Below are positions 25,588 through 33,989 of a stretch of 44,876 bases of DNA, piece by piece (positions within the stretch are counted from its first letter, which is position 1; each line of letters begins with the position of its first letter). Location: assembly GCA_000415965.1 (NCBI GenBank), contig KE356560.1, positions 2,974,991 to 3,019,866 of the forward strand, given 5' to 3'. Made by a program: the position numbers and the translations under genes. The notes under the pieces were generated by a model that was not told where the DNA came from, searched no databases, and saw only the letters and a list, made by a program, of their open reading frames with translations. The DNA comes from Haloquadratum walsbyi J07HQW1. GTDB lineage: Archaea; Halobacteriota; Halobacteria; Halobacteriales; Haloferacaceae.

Positions 25588-25597
25588 TCTATAAAAA
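25588..25597 (-). promoter_or_regulatory. TATA-like box of the thermosome gene
   Basis: Minus strand TTTTTATAGA, centred 29 bp upstream of the ATG at 25563. It matches the position of the TATA box in leaderless haloarchaeal genes. Heat-shock control is expected for this family but no specific operator was identified. Confidence 0.5.
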
Positions 25598-25760
25598 TCT
25601 CACGCTCTTAGATTTGAATGACGACGAACAGGTATCATAACGTGGCATTAGTTACCATAGGACCGCCACTTATATACCAATTTGTTACAGGACAACGCAG
25701 CCGTCGCGTATGGATTCAACGCGTAATGACTAAGACTACTGATACTCTGGTTCAAATCAG

Positions 25761-26546
25761 ATGCGACTCCGGGACTTTGTTGAGGAGTTCGCGACTGCAA
25801 CCGGTGATCAGTCGCTCACGGTGGTTAACAGCGATCAGCCTCCGACGGTCACACGAATGCTCACTGGGCTCTTTACGAATCAACCAGTAAATATTGAGAC
25901 TGTCAATCGAGCCCTTGCTGAGGAAGATGTGGTGCAACTTCGTCGAGACGGTCACGTTGTTTCCGAGTCGAGATTCGGCGATTTACGAGATACTATTCTT
26001 GCGGTCAATGCAGATATTTATACAACTGGTGTTCGGTCACTCGCAGATGTTGAAACTCCTGCTGTAATCCGTGATCTTGAGGGGATCAAATTTCATGTTC
26101 GCGGATATCCCGCAGCGTCAAAGGGAAAGCTTCTGCTCATTGAGATATCACGATACATTGAGTCACTCGCAGCAGATGCCGGTGGAGGTGAATTACATGC
26201 TGGATTTCAACGGCTTTCACGGCTTACCCACGAGCGAGGAACACGTCGGGCATATGATGAGCTTGTACAAACTGACCTGTCAATCCATGTTTACGGTGTC
26301 GGTCAACTAGATATGCCGACTTCATGGCATCTCACTGTTCATGCTGATGATGCATCTGAACTTCGACGCGGGTGGTTCGTCATTTTCGATCCACCCGCAA
26401 ACACACAAATAGCTGGTGCAGCACTCGTTGCTTACTCGATTGATATTGAACAGAATGAGTGGGTGGGGGTATGGACTTCCGATGCCAACTCAATCCGTCG
26501 ACTTCGGTCATACCTCACAACGACATATAAAGCCTCAGTAGATTAA
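25761..26546 (+). CDS. DICT-domain sensory protein
   Basis: A 261-aa protein of the haloarchaeal DICT sensory family. It starts MRLRDFVEEFATATGD, has a variable head, then the DICT domain over about residues 120-250 with the recognisable Trp-Phe-Val-Ile-Phe-Asp-Pro-Pro and Ser-Ile-Asp-Ile-Glu-Gln-Asn-Glu-Trp-Val-Gly-Val-Trp-Thr. Such proteins are linked to light or signal sensing; no partner kinase is adjacent. Divergent from the thermosome gene. Confidence 0.75.
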   Translation: MRLRDFVEEFATATGDQSLTVVNSDQPPTVTRMLTGLFTNQPVNIETVNRALAEEDVVQLRRDGHVVSESRFGDLRDTILAVNADIYTTGVRSLADVETPAVIRDLEGIKFHVRGYPAASKGKLLLIEISRYIESLAADAGGGELHAGFQRLSRLTHERGTRRAYDELVQTDLSIHVYGVGQLDMPTSWHLTVHADDASELRRGWFVIFDPPANTQIAGAALVAYSIDIEQNEWVGVWTSDANSIRRLRSYLTTTYKASVD

Positions 26547-26647
26547 TTCAAAGATCCAAATGTACACGGCTGAAACTCCGATTTCTCCCGTGCAGAAGAT
26601 ATCAGATACAACTGAGCGCTGATATAGCGCTGATTGAGACGGTTTTA

Positions 26648-27190
26648 TTACCCAGATTGTTGCACATTAAATCCACGCGTGAGTTCATTATGTTTGCGTT
26701 CAAGGAATGCATACACCGTCCCATGTGGGGCACCATCAAGAAGCATGCCAGTCGCACGTCGAACTGCTTCGACTTCCTCGGGTTGACCAATAACACCAAG
26801 TGTTGTCCCTCGGATAACAACCTCTGCACCTGTCAGTTCTTCCATCAATTCTCTTGTTCGACCATTCTCACCGATTAATCGACCTTTCTGTCGTTGAAGA
26901 TCGTTTTTATTTCGGGTATGTGCATCAAGATCAATCAGTTCGAACGTTCGCATCTCGTCATCGAGAATTGAGAGCGCCGCTGTCGGTGTAAATCCGCGAC
27001 CAATCGCACGGACGATGTCCGGTGCAAGCATTCCACGCACGGGATCACCAACATCATCGATCGCGACTGACCCCGTTTCAGAGTCGATATCGAGTCGAAC
27101 TTCAGCCCGCTGTTCGATCTCACGCATCGTCTCCCCACCCTCGCCGATGAGTACGCCGATACGGTCCTGTGGGACCTTTACGTGTTTCAT
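26648..27190 (-). CDS. KH-domain RNA-binding protein (archaeal Pno1/Dim2 type)
   Basis: A 180-aa protein with two KH domains. The first has Gly-Val-Leu-Ile-Gly-Glu-Gly-Gly at about residues 12-19, the second Gly-Arg-Leu-Ile-Gly-Glu-Asn-Gly around 103-110; both are GxxG loops. The order and length match archaeal Pno1/Dim2-type proteins, which assist 16S rRNA maturation. Start at ATG 27190 (MKHVKVPQDR) fits the family. Convergent with the DICT gene and 280 bp before tRNA-Asp. Confidence 0.88.
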   Translation of the reverse strand: MKHVKVPQDRIGVLIGEGGETMREIEQRAEVRLDIDSETGSVAIDDVGDPVRGMLAPDIVRAIGRGFTPTAALSILDDEMRTFELIDLDAHTRNKNDLQRQKGRLIGENGRTRELMEELTGAEVVIRGTTLGVIGQPEEVEAVRRATGMLLDGAPHGTVYAFLERKHNELTRGFNVQQSG

Positions 27191-27429
27191 ACAATCATTA
27201 TCCGGTGCCGAAGGTTAAATGATTCGAGCGAACCTGCAGGATGTTTAACGGTTGTCTGTGCTCATTATTACCCAGGAGGATGCGGGGGGGGAATAGCCAA
27301 ACTAAGCGCGAATTCAAAGCTGCAGAAGTCACAGTGAAATTGAACGCAGATATTCCATAGACGGCAGTTTTTCGACCGTGGTCTTTGTCTGCGGAGAATC
27401 AGTTCGTCCAGTATTTGATCAACCTAGAT

Positions 27430-27450
27430 GGTAAGTCTTAATTACTTACC
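27430..27450. promoter_or_regulatory. Palindrome overlapping the tRNA-Asp promoter
   Basis: Perfect inverted repeat GGTAAGT - CTTAATT - ACTTACC, 7-bp arms, centred about 30 bp before tRNA-Asp, with a TTAATTA core that could be the TATA box. The symmetry suggests a protein site or a transcript hairpin; function unknown. Confidence 0.4.
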
Positions 27451-27469
27451 TTCAATATTTATATATGAA

Positions 27470-27542
27470 GCCCGGGTGGTGTAGTGGCCGATCATATGAC
27501 CCTGTCACGGTCGTGACGCGGGTTCAAATCCCGCCTCGGGCG
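27470..27542 (+). tRNA. tRNA-Asp (GTC)
   Basis: A 73-nt cloverleaf. Acceptor GCCCGGG pairs with CTCGGGC at 27535-27541, discriminator G; anticodon stem TGACC/GGTCG with loop CTGTCAC, anticodon GTC at 27504-27506; T-arm GCGGG TTCAAAT CCCGC. The CCA is not encoded. Confidence 0.96.
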
Positions 27543-27746
27543 CTTGTATTTCTCGAACATCTGAACTGCGTTATGTTGATTCTCTGTTTATTCTCGCGTT
27601 CTGCACTGACGTCGTCTCATGAATCACTCGGATCGCCAGCAGCTAGGTTATTCACGGGAGGACTTCCTATTTCTATGACGGACTTTCCATCCAAGACATC
27701 CTTTCCGGTTCTCTATTGAGTTTCTCAAGACCGCGAGAGAGGATAC

Positions 27747-27960
27747 TTATTTCAGTATTTGCACCTCTACCTCTTTGCATTCCGGACCCGCAGGTAGATC
27801 AAGAATGCTCTCATCCACCCGGTTTGTCTGACTTGACACACGACGGCATTCCTTGGTGGTGCCTGCTGATTCAACCTCAACGAAGTTCATAGTTTTGCGT
27901 GTGCGGTTATCCTCGAGCATCGTGGTGTGCGTGTTCCACATTCGACAGCCCGAATACCGA
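27747..27960 (-). pseudogene. TnpB (IS1341 type) C-terminal remnant
   Basis: A minus-strand frame reads Trp-Asn-Thr-His-x2-Met-Leu-Glu, then Asn-Phe-Val-Glu-Val-Glu-Ser-Ala-Gly-Thr-Thr-Lys-Glu-Cys. This is the conserved segment of IS605-type TnpB that leads into the zinc ribbon. After the first Cys the ribbon is lost: the expected CxxC...CxxC is replaced by Arg-Arg-Val-Ser-Ser-Gln and the frame ends at 27747. No N-terminal part is present. A dead relic. Confidence 0.7.
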
Positions 27961-28419
27961 TTCAGGCTTCCACGGTCAGATATTCAGCCGACTGTGCACC
28001 ACCATTCGCGTCCGACCGATTAGCCGGGACGTGGTGGCGTGAGTCTCCAGCTTTCTTCCCCGGTTGGCTGTCGACGCGAGGCGTCTATGAGAGGTTGAGG
28101 ACCCCATGGCATAACCGGGCAACGCCATCACTGATCAATATGCGTGAACCATCAGAAAACTGTGGGGAACAACTCCAGTCTAGCGTTCAATTAGTAGGTT
28201 GGTTCTCTGAATGTCGGCTTTATTCCACGGCGAAAGCCGATACTGCTCCTGAAACTTATTGAGGAGTTCAATTCAAAATATTGTCGTAGAGTAGCTGTTG
28301 ATACCGTTGCGTCGGACCGATAGTTCAAAATGTTTCACGGAGTAGCATGGGCCTTCGCCTCGGAGTTCATGTAAGTGCGAACAGCGTGTACCCCTGTGAC
28401 CGCATCAAAGCCGGAGTTT
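27961..28419. other. Mobile-element debris before the HerA gene
   Basis: A gene-free region with fragments of reading frame in both directions and the hairpin at 28213-28240. A minus-strand frame at about 27985-28090 (Val-Asp-Ser-Gln-Pro-Gly-Lys-Lys-Ala-Gly-Asp) is open but I cannot assign it. Likely further remains of the element that left the TnpB relic. Confidence 0.4.
28213..28240. repeat. GAAAGCCG-type hairpin, mobile-element end
   Basis: TCGGCTTT (28214-28221) and AAAGCCGA (28233-28240) form an 8-bp stem. The 13-mer ACGGCGAAAGCCG inside it is identical to that at 16249-16261. It sits among TnpB debris, which supports an IS200/IS605 end. Confidence 0.45.
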
Positions 28420-29487
28420 TCAAGATGATAACGTCTCGTCACTCACTCGTGGACTGGTACCACCGTGTTGTGTCTCCCGGTTTCGGATCCGGAGGTGATG
28501 AACAGTCTCAGCGGTGTCATCGATGATAACCACGTCACCGGGACGATTCGGCATTATCGAAGCGAGATCAGAATCTAAGTAAACTGGGTCTGAAGCGGCA
28601 AGCGCACGGACATCTGACCCAGCAGTCAGTCGATGAATAATTCGAATATCAGACTGTGAGGCGACAACAGCAGGAAGCGCGGTTGGTCGTTGGGTCGCAA
28701 TAACGACCGAGACGCCTGGCGTACGTCCACGGGTGAGAAGCGTTTGCAATGTATCAACAGCAATACCATTGAAGCAGACGTGTGCTTCATCGATGAACAG
28801 CCACGGGAGTGTGTCAATCCGCTCAGAAAGACGCCCAGCATACAGTTCCTCCCCAACACCAATAACGAGTGCATTCATTGCTGCATCCGCGAGATTACGA
28901 CAGTCAAAAATAGTCACTGCATTCTCGGAAAGTGTCTCAGCATCGATTCCCGCTGGGTCGAAAACCTCCCATGTCACTGCTCGTTGTAGTCGATTCAGTG
29001 CGCCGCGTCGGACATGATCAGCGACCATCGAATCAGCAGTATAATCAATCATTGCCGCAAGTGTCTCCATCGTAGCTGCTGCATCCCAGATTAACGCTCC
29101 AGGAGGGCTATCAGGGTCTGCGCCTAACAGTGCTGGCCAGTGAGCGGGCGGAACGGCATCGGTTCGTATCTTTGGTGCGTTATATATCTGCGCCGGTCTC
29201 GGATCATCATCTAAATCATTAATTACAGTATCGAAGACGCCCATGGGGTCAATGACAACCGGTGTAATACCATTGGCTTGAGCAGCCTCTTCTATCAGCA
29301 CACCGAGTGTGTAGGATTTCCCATATCCACGTTTCCCGACGATAAGGGTCGCATGTGGTCGATCAAAGTCAAAACCGACAGGAGCACCCATGCTCCCATC
29401 TCGTGCACGATACGTTCCAAGATGACCGACTGGTCCAACAGTCGTCTCAGCATCCTCTCGACCGATAATCTCAAAATATTTCGGCAT
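28420..29487 (-). CDS. HerA-like ATP-binding protein
   Basis: A 355-aa P-loop ATPase of the HerA/FtsK superfamily. Walker A is Gly-Lys-Arg-Gly-Tyr-Gly-Lys-Ser at about residue 51-58, Walker B is Trp-Leu-Phe-Ile-Asp-Glu-Ala-His near 229-236, and Ala-Thr-Gln-Arg-Pro-Thr follows as the sensor. An N-terminal beta-barrel-like segment precedes the P-loop. No NurA nuclease is adjacent, so this is not evidently the DNA-end-resection HerA. It is divergent from a small membrane-anchored protein with 75 bp between starts; such ATPases may power surface or DNA translocation. Start ATG 29487. Confidence 0.8.
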   Translation of the reverse strand: MPKYFEIIGREDAETTVGPVGHLGTYRARDGSMGAPVGFDFDRPHATLIVGKRGYGKSYTLGVLIEEAAQANGITPVVIDPMGVFDTVINDLDDDPRPAQIYNAPKIRTDAVPPAHWPALLGADPDSPPGALIWDAAATMETLAAMIDYTADSMVADHVRRGALNRLQRAVTWEVFDPAGIDAETLSENAVTIFDCRNLADAAMNALVIGVGEELYAGRLSERIDTLPWLFIDEAHVCFNGIAVDTLQTLLTRGRTPGVSVVIATQRPTALPAVVASQSDIRIIHRLTAGSDVRALAASDPVYLDSDLASIMPNRPGDVVIIDDTAETVHHLRIRNRETQHGGTSPRVSDETLSS

Positions 29488-29562
29488 GAATATCTCTGTC
29501 TTTGTGGTCCTGTATGAATATCCGGACGAGTGTTTATGTGATGAGAGGTGCCCATCAGCGGT

Positions 29563-30015
29563 ATGTTTGAGAATATTCGACGGTTTGTTGATGATGATCG
29601 TGCAATTGAGGGACTTCCGATCAGACTTGTCATTGCACTCGTTGTCGGAGTTGCGACACTCAGCGTTATGCTCAATATGTTGTCAGGGGTGCAAGGTCTC
29701 GGTGTGACTGAACTTGATGTGCAACCGTCTGAAGAAGTCATATCACCGGGAGAACAGACGATTAAATTGACCGTTGTTGAACCGGATGGAGCGCCTGTTG
29801 AAGCAGCCACGGTCATCATTAAAGCTGGAAGTGCTCGAATCGATGGTGTCGTGACTGCGAGAACTGGGTCTGATGGATCGGCAACTGTGAATATCAATCC
29901 TCGGATACGCGCAAATCAGCAAACCGGAACATTACGTATTGATATTAAACCACCAGCGAGCGGGTCATACGCTGATCGACGGGCGAATACGGATATTTTA
30001 ATTATCGATACGTGA
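29563..30015 (+). CDS. Membrane-anchored protein with Ig-like/carboxypeptidase-regulatory-like domain
   Basis: A 150-aa protein. Residues about 1-17 are charged (MFENIRRFVDDDRAIEGLP), then one hydrophobic segment at about 19-40, then a beta-rich domain with Ser-Pro-Gly-Glu-Gln, Val-Glu-Pro-Asp-Gly-Ala-Pro-Val-Glu-Ala-Ala-Thr-Val and Gly-Ser-Asp-Gly-Ser-Ala-Thr-Val-Asn. These match an outward-facing Ig-like fold with a single N-terminal anchor, like haloarchaeal pilin or surface proteins; no cleavage site was identified. I chose ATG 29563; an in-frame GTG at 29548 is possible. Divergent neighbour of the HerA-like ATPase, which may be a partner. Confidence 0.62.
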   Translation: MFENIRRFVDDDRAIEGLPIRLVIALVVGVATLSVMLNMLSGVQGLGVTELDVQPSEEVISPGEQTIKLTVVEPDGAPVEAATVIIKAGSARIDGVVTARTGSDGSATVNINPRIRANQQTGTLRIDIKPPASGSYADRRANTDILIIDT

Positions 30016-30143
30016 GAGATATAGAACCGTTTGAGTGTCACGTATCTAAAGGGTATATTGATTTACTGTATCGGCTATGACTGTGTTGTGAGCAGGTGTG
30101 CTGTATATTTCGTGTTGTAGTAACAATCATTACATACTCGCTG

Positions 30144-31514
30144 TTATCGTTCAGGCATAATTGGGGCATCGAAGTCACCACGAATGAGCGGTTGAGCAAT
30201 GTGTCGACGAGCACATGGAGGAACTTCGTACCATTTGAGTGATAATGTGCGATCAAGCGGCTTCTCACTCTGGTTCGGGGATGACGTACCGCAGTCGCGA
30301 CATCGATATCCTTGATTCCGACCAGCACTTTCCATCGTTCGATCACACCCCGGACAGATCGGTGTTGTATTGACTGTTCTCGTGAGTGAGCGAACGGCGA
30401 ATTTCTCCAACTTGAGCGTTCCGTCACTTACCTCTCCACAGGCAGTGATGACATCACCGGGACGAAGCCCACGGACCCACTGACGGAAGCGTTTTGTTGG
30501 TTCGAATGCAACGCATCTGACAGTTGAAGATGTATTCTGATTGGTGACACTGTGATCCGGCGATGGTCTTCGACGATGATGCGTATCTGTAGCCGCTGCG
30601 GCTTTGGTATGATGTTTTTCATTTGATTCTACTTTGCCAAGCGTCACAAATACGTGTCCTCCTGGACGTGTGTCCGGGTCTGTAATCACAGTCCCAGTCA
30701 CACGATATGCGCGACCATCTCGTAATGAGCCAATCGTGCCTGAACGAAGATGAATATCCGTGCCTTGATTTGTAATGAATGTCGACGACCGCTCGACTGG
30801 TTCACTATCAATTTCTGCTGCAACGGTCTTGACTGCTGTAATATCGTCACCACGAATACCATAGAGGATTGGTCCTGGTGCATTCGGAACGCAGACGGCG
30901 TCGCCTTCTTTACGGTCGACCGTATCCCACACCGTTGGATACTGTGTGTTGGCAGCCTCGAAGACTGATTTTTGATCAACATCGCGGGGGGTTCCGCAGC
31001 GATCAAACTCACGATATGCGATATGCTCAATTGTCCACTCTGTCAGGGCAGCCCATGCCCCGACAGCGGCGAGTGCCCCGACCCGCCCACGACCTCCATC
31101 CCATCCCTGATGACGATATCCAACCTGCTCAATAAGATCAACGGCATCGGTTATGCTGTGAAATTCACGAATCGCATCCCAGCAAAACTCAATGACTGAG
31201 TCGGTGACTGAATGTGGGTCACAATTATCAGCAATCACCACTCCAGGGCTTGTATGTGGATCGTCGCGTATTGCGAATGAATCGATAAGCCGCGTTGATA
31301 TATCAGCTGCTATTGCTGGATCGATATCGGTATGAAGTGCAATTGCTGCGTTTCCCCGAGTTTTGTGTTCGACCGCTGGATTTAATCGAATTAGAAGGCG
31401 ACGCTCGACGGTACCGCCGGCAGTTTCAATCGCCGTCGCAATCCGCGTTGCGAGGTATGTTGTACACATCCCACGGTCACGAGAGTCAGTGTCATCGATA
31501 CCGATGATCGTCAT
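30144..31514 (-). CDS. tiaS: tRNA(Ile2) 2-agmatinylcytidine synthetase
   Basis: A 456-aa TiaS. It starts MTIIGIDDTDSRDRGMCTTY, the family's catalytic N-terminal domain; an OB-fold follows around residues 270-370 and a C-terminal zinc ribbon has Cys-Pro-Gly-Cys and Cys-Arg-Asp-Cys (about residues 391-412). The enzyme attaches agmatine to C34 of tRNA-Ile(CAU) so it reads AUA, essential in archaea. The chain carries a Thr/His-rich insertion around residue 300, which is unusual. Single-gene unit. Confidence 0.92.
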   Translation of the reverse strand: MTIIGIDDTDSRDRGMCTTYLATRIATAIETAGGTVERRLLIRLNPAVEHKTRGNAAIALHTDIDPAIAADISTRLIDSFAIRDDPHTSPGVVIADNCDPHSVTDSVIEFCWDAIREFHSITDAVDLIEQVGYRHQGWDGGRGRVGALAAVGAWAALTEWTIEHIAYREFDRCGTPRDVDQKSVFEAANTQYPTVWDTVDRKEGDAVCVPNAPGPILYGIRGDDITAVKTVAAEIDSEPVERSSTFITNQGTDIHLRSGTIGSLRDGRAYRVTGTVITDPDTRPGGHVFVTLGKVESNEKHHTKAAAATDTHHRRRPSPDHSVTNQNTSSTVRCVAFEPTKRFRQWVRGLRPGDVITACGEVSDGTLKLEKFAVRSLTRTVNTTPICPGCDRTMESAGRNQGYRCRDCGTSSPNQSEKPLDRTLSLKWYEVPPCARRHIAQPLIRGDFDAPIMPER

Positions 31515-31676
31515 TGTGTGCTGTATTTAATTACTAAATTAACCACTGTCGGTTAGCTCATCAGGTTTGTTCGATGTTGTGGATGGAAAGCATGTCGTGG
31601 AAGCAAAAATCCCCTCTGAGTAAAGAAACCGACGAAGGCGCCGCGAGTACGCAGGTAGCTGACAAGGGCTCACATG

Positions 31677-31785
31677 TCATACCAACAGGACGACACTGGT
31701 ACCGGTACCAATACCGATGATACTGACAATATTTCCAGGGAGATATGCGAGATCCAAAGGATTATAAATGAAGGATAGTTCAAAC
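31677..31785 (-). pseudogene. Relic C-terminus of an unknown membrane protein
   Basis: About 35 codons reading Leu-Ala-Tyr-Leu-Pro-Gly-Asn-Ile-Val-Ser-Ile-Ile-Gly-Ile-Gly-Thr-Gly-Thr-Ser-Val-Val-Leu-Leu-Val before a stop. It has the hydrophobicity of a terminal transmembrane helix. No start, and the N-terminal part is broken by stops. Unassigned. Confidence 0.3.
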
Positions 31786-31930
31786 CTAACTCAGTAGACG
31801 CAGCAGGATATTGGTCAACCCATGCGAGCAGTAAAATATATTCTGTTTGAAATGTATTTTTTCCGTTATCATAAGATAGTAAATAATGGTACGACGGTCA
31901 ATACGGCTTGAATTAAGCGACAGTGACGTC

Positions 31931-31954
31931 TTGTGCGTGCACAACACATATATA
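31931..31954 (+). promoter_or_regulatory. Operator-like palindrome and TATA box of the XRE regulator
   Basis: TTGTGC-GT-GCACAA (31931-31944) is a perfect inverted repeat of 6-bp arms, directly before CATATATA (31947-31954), which is about 28 bp from the ATG at 31978. Its place at the TFB-recognition element suits a repressor or activator, perhaps the regulator itself. Confidence 0.5.
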
Positions 31955-31977
31955 CGCTGAATTACCTATTTTAAGAC

Positions 31978-32955
31978 ATGTCTCGGTCCGCACTAGTCGG
32001 AAACGTTACGGCGATGTTAGAGGACGCCGGGTTTCTGGTGAGCGACCGCTGTGCAATTCGTCCAAAAAGCTTTGACGTTGCTGCACGGCGAGGTGAGGAC
32101 CTTGTGTTGTTAAAGATTCTTGGAAACGTCGATGCGCTTGATGGAATGACTGGTGCAGAGATGCGTCGGCTTGGTGCATATCTCGATGCAACACCGCTCG
32201 TCATTGGAGTTCGGACGCGCGATGAAGATCTGAAGCCAAATGTTGTCTACTTCAGACACGGTGTTCCGGTTTTGAGTCCTGATACTGCGATGGATCTCTT
32301 CGTAGAGGGCGTCCCACCGCTGATTTATGCAGCACCCGGGGGATTATATGTCAATATCGATGGAGACCTCCTTGCGGATGAACGCGAAGAGCGGGGATGG
32401 AGTCTTGGACGGCTTGCGACCGAACTCGGTGTATCGCGACGAACCGTCTCAAAGTATGAGGATGGGATGAATGCAAGTATTGAGGTCGCAATTCAACTCG
32501 AAGAGGTGTTTGATGAACCATTTTCGAGCCCGCTTGAGGTGATGGAGGGAGCAGAATCAGTTCGTGACTCTGAACCAACGCCTGATGATCCAGACCCTGA
32601 TGCCGATGACGAACATGTCGTGCATATTCTTACTCGTGCTGGGTTTACTGTGCATCCAACCGCTCGAGCCCCATTCAAGGCTGTTGGCGAAGATGATGAT
32701 CATCACCGTGGGGTAATGTCATTACTGACAGGTCACTCTTCATTCACGAAAAGTGCAAAAAAGCGGGCACGAATCATGTCCTCTCTTGGCGAGGTTACAC
32801 AGACACGTGCTGTTTATTTCACTGAAGCTGATGCAAAGCGGGATGCGGTCAAAGGAACCGCTCTTGTGAGTTGTGAAGAACTTACTGATGTTGATGACCC
32901 AGCAGCAATTCGCGATCTTATTCGTGAGCGATCACAGAAGCCAACTGAAGCATAA
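31978..32955 (+). CDS. XRE-type archaeal transcriptional regulator
   Basis: A 325-aa regulator with the archaeal HTH-regulator layout. An N-terminal domain of about 120 residues with a restriction-endonuclease-like alpha/beta pattern is followed by an XRE helix-turn-helix at about residues 130-180 ([16 protein letters not shown]) and an acidic C-terminal domain. The family is widespread in euryarchaea; targets unknown. The ATG at 31978 follows a TATA box and palindrome, so autoregulation is plausible. Confidence 0.86.
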   Translation: MSRSALVGNVTAMLEDAGFLVSDRCAIRPKSFDVAARRGEDLVLLKILGNVDALDGMTGAEMRRLGAYLDATPLVIGVRTRDEDLKPNVVYFRHGVPVLSPDTAMDLFVEGVPPLIYAAPGGLYVNIDGDLLADEREERGWSLGRLATELGVSRRTVSKYEDGMNASIEVAIQLEEVFDEPFSSPLEVMEGAESVRDSEPTPDDPDPDADDEHVVHILTRAGFTVHPTARAPFKAVGEDDDHHRGVMSLLTGHSSFTKSAKKRARIMSSLGEVTQTRAVYFTEADAKRDAVKGTALVSCEELTDVDDPAAIRDLIRERSQKPTEA

Positions 32956-33270
32956 GGAATGTCGAGAGACTATCGGCTCATACATATTATTGCTGAGTGT
33001 AATATTGATATAGATAATATCTCATTGGTATATCTTACATTAATGGAGCATCTGTCATCACGAGATATCTGAGATTCACCCGGTCAATAACAGTCGGTGA
33101 CACTCTGAATATTGTTTTTCTCTTAGATCACACTCACTTTATATAGGACGCCCATATGTGCACTCTATTTCACACTCACATCACATTCGAATAAAAAATC
33201 ACGGTCCAAACAACTGATAACAACTCAATCGGGCGGCATTGACAGCGTGTCGATGCCAATATTGATAATA
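32956..33270. other. Spacer with an orphan TATA box
   Basis: No protein gene is supported. TTTATATAGG at 33138-33147 is a good TATA-like box pointing rightward with no ORF behind it; a transcript from it would be antisense to the 3' end of the glutaredoxin gene. It may drive a small RNA. Confidence 0.35.
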
Positions 33271-33519
33271 TTAGTTTCCGTATGTCCGTTCAAGATATGC
33301 AACGATATCATCGCTCTCTGGCATTCCCGAGATATCGTTCGCTTCATCAACAAGCACGGGAACTCCAGTTTGACCGCTAATCGACTCGACCTCTGTCCGT
33401 TCACTGTGTGCTCGCGGAACCGAAACAGAGTCATATTCTAACTCGAGTTCATCGAGTTTATCGATTACCTTTGCACAGTATGGACAGCCGTTCAGTTCGT
33501 ACAGCGTAAGATTAGACAT
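33271..33519 (-). CDS. Glutaredoxin-like protein
   Basis: An 82-aa thioredoxin-fold protein with Cys-Pro-Tyr-Cys-Ala-Lys at residues 11-16, the classic redox motif, then Gly-Val-Pro-Val-Leu-Val, including the cis-Pro, and Ser-Asp-Asp-Ile-Val-Ala-Tyr-Leu at the end. It would use gamma-glutamylcysteine in haloarchaea; that is inference. ATG 33519 (MSNLTLYELN) is chosen; the frame extends to 33591 but the added residues have no family support. Confidence 0.87.
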   Translation of the reverse strand: MSNLTLYELNGCPYCAKVIDKLDELELEYDSVSVPRAHSERTEVESISGQTGVPVLVDEANDISGMPESDDIVAYLERTYGN

Positions 33520-33989
33520 CACCGGTCGTAATGTATAGACGAGTAAGAATCTAGTGGGTTCGTGCGAAGACAGTACACGATGTGTGAACAATAGTTATTT
33601 TCACTCCGTTTTGCAAGATCAGCTCCCTATATCGCATCGCTGGCTCACCTAGCACGGTCCTCGGTGTTCTGACTACCGGGACCCTTTTCAGAGTCACTTC
33701 CACGCTACTGATAGATTGGTCGTGGAACATTATATCAAATCGCAGATTGTTTGACTGCGATACCGCTAATAGTGAACTCACCCGGGGTCAAGCCCCGAGG
33801 TAGTCGTCAAATAACATTATACATATGAATTGAGATAGTGTGCGTGCCTCAAAAGCGACAAACCGCGATCCCCAGGCGGTTGTGCGAGAAGTGTGGAATC
33901 AAGACGCCTAGCGAGGGTATCGACAGGGAAAGCGAGACGAGTGTCTTATGACTTTGATACTGATGTAACCCCGAAGCGGTTCGTATTGA
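33520..33989. other. Spacer with IS-type hairpin copy B
   Basis: No gene. Carries the palindrome at 33782-33800. A plus-strand frame near 33847-33950 reads Arg-Arg-Leu-Cys-Glu-Lys-Cys-Gly-Ile-Lys, zinc-ribbon-like but too short to name. Likely mobile-element debris. Confidence 0.4.
33782..33800. repeat. IS200/IS605-type palindromic end, copy B
   Basis: CCGGGGTCAAGCCCCGAGG, identical over 19 bp with 19992-20010, and preceded by GTGAACT like copy A. See that entry for the interpretation. Confidence 0.55.

Larger units (their letters stand above)
31515..31977. other. Gene-poor region upstream of the XRE regulator
   Basis: It holds divergent promoters of tiaS (TTTAATTACT-like string at about 31527-31537) and of the regulator. 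A minus-strand frame at 31677-31785 ends Pro-Gly-Asn-Ile-Val-Ser-Ile-Ile-Gly-Ile-Gly-Thr-Gly-stop, resembling the C-terminal helix of a lost membrane protein, but its upstream is frame-broken. No intact gene. Confidence 0.45.

Noticed and set aside
27284..27291. Run of eight G
   Set aside because: It lies in a spacer, affects no frame, and may simply be a homopolymer or sequencing artefact.
27541..28420. tRNA-Asp as an integration site
   Set aside because: No repeat of the tRNA 3' end was found downstream, and no integrase remains.
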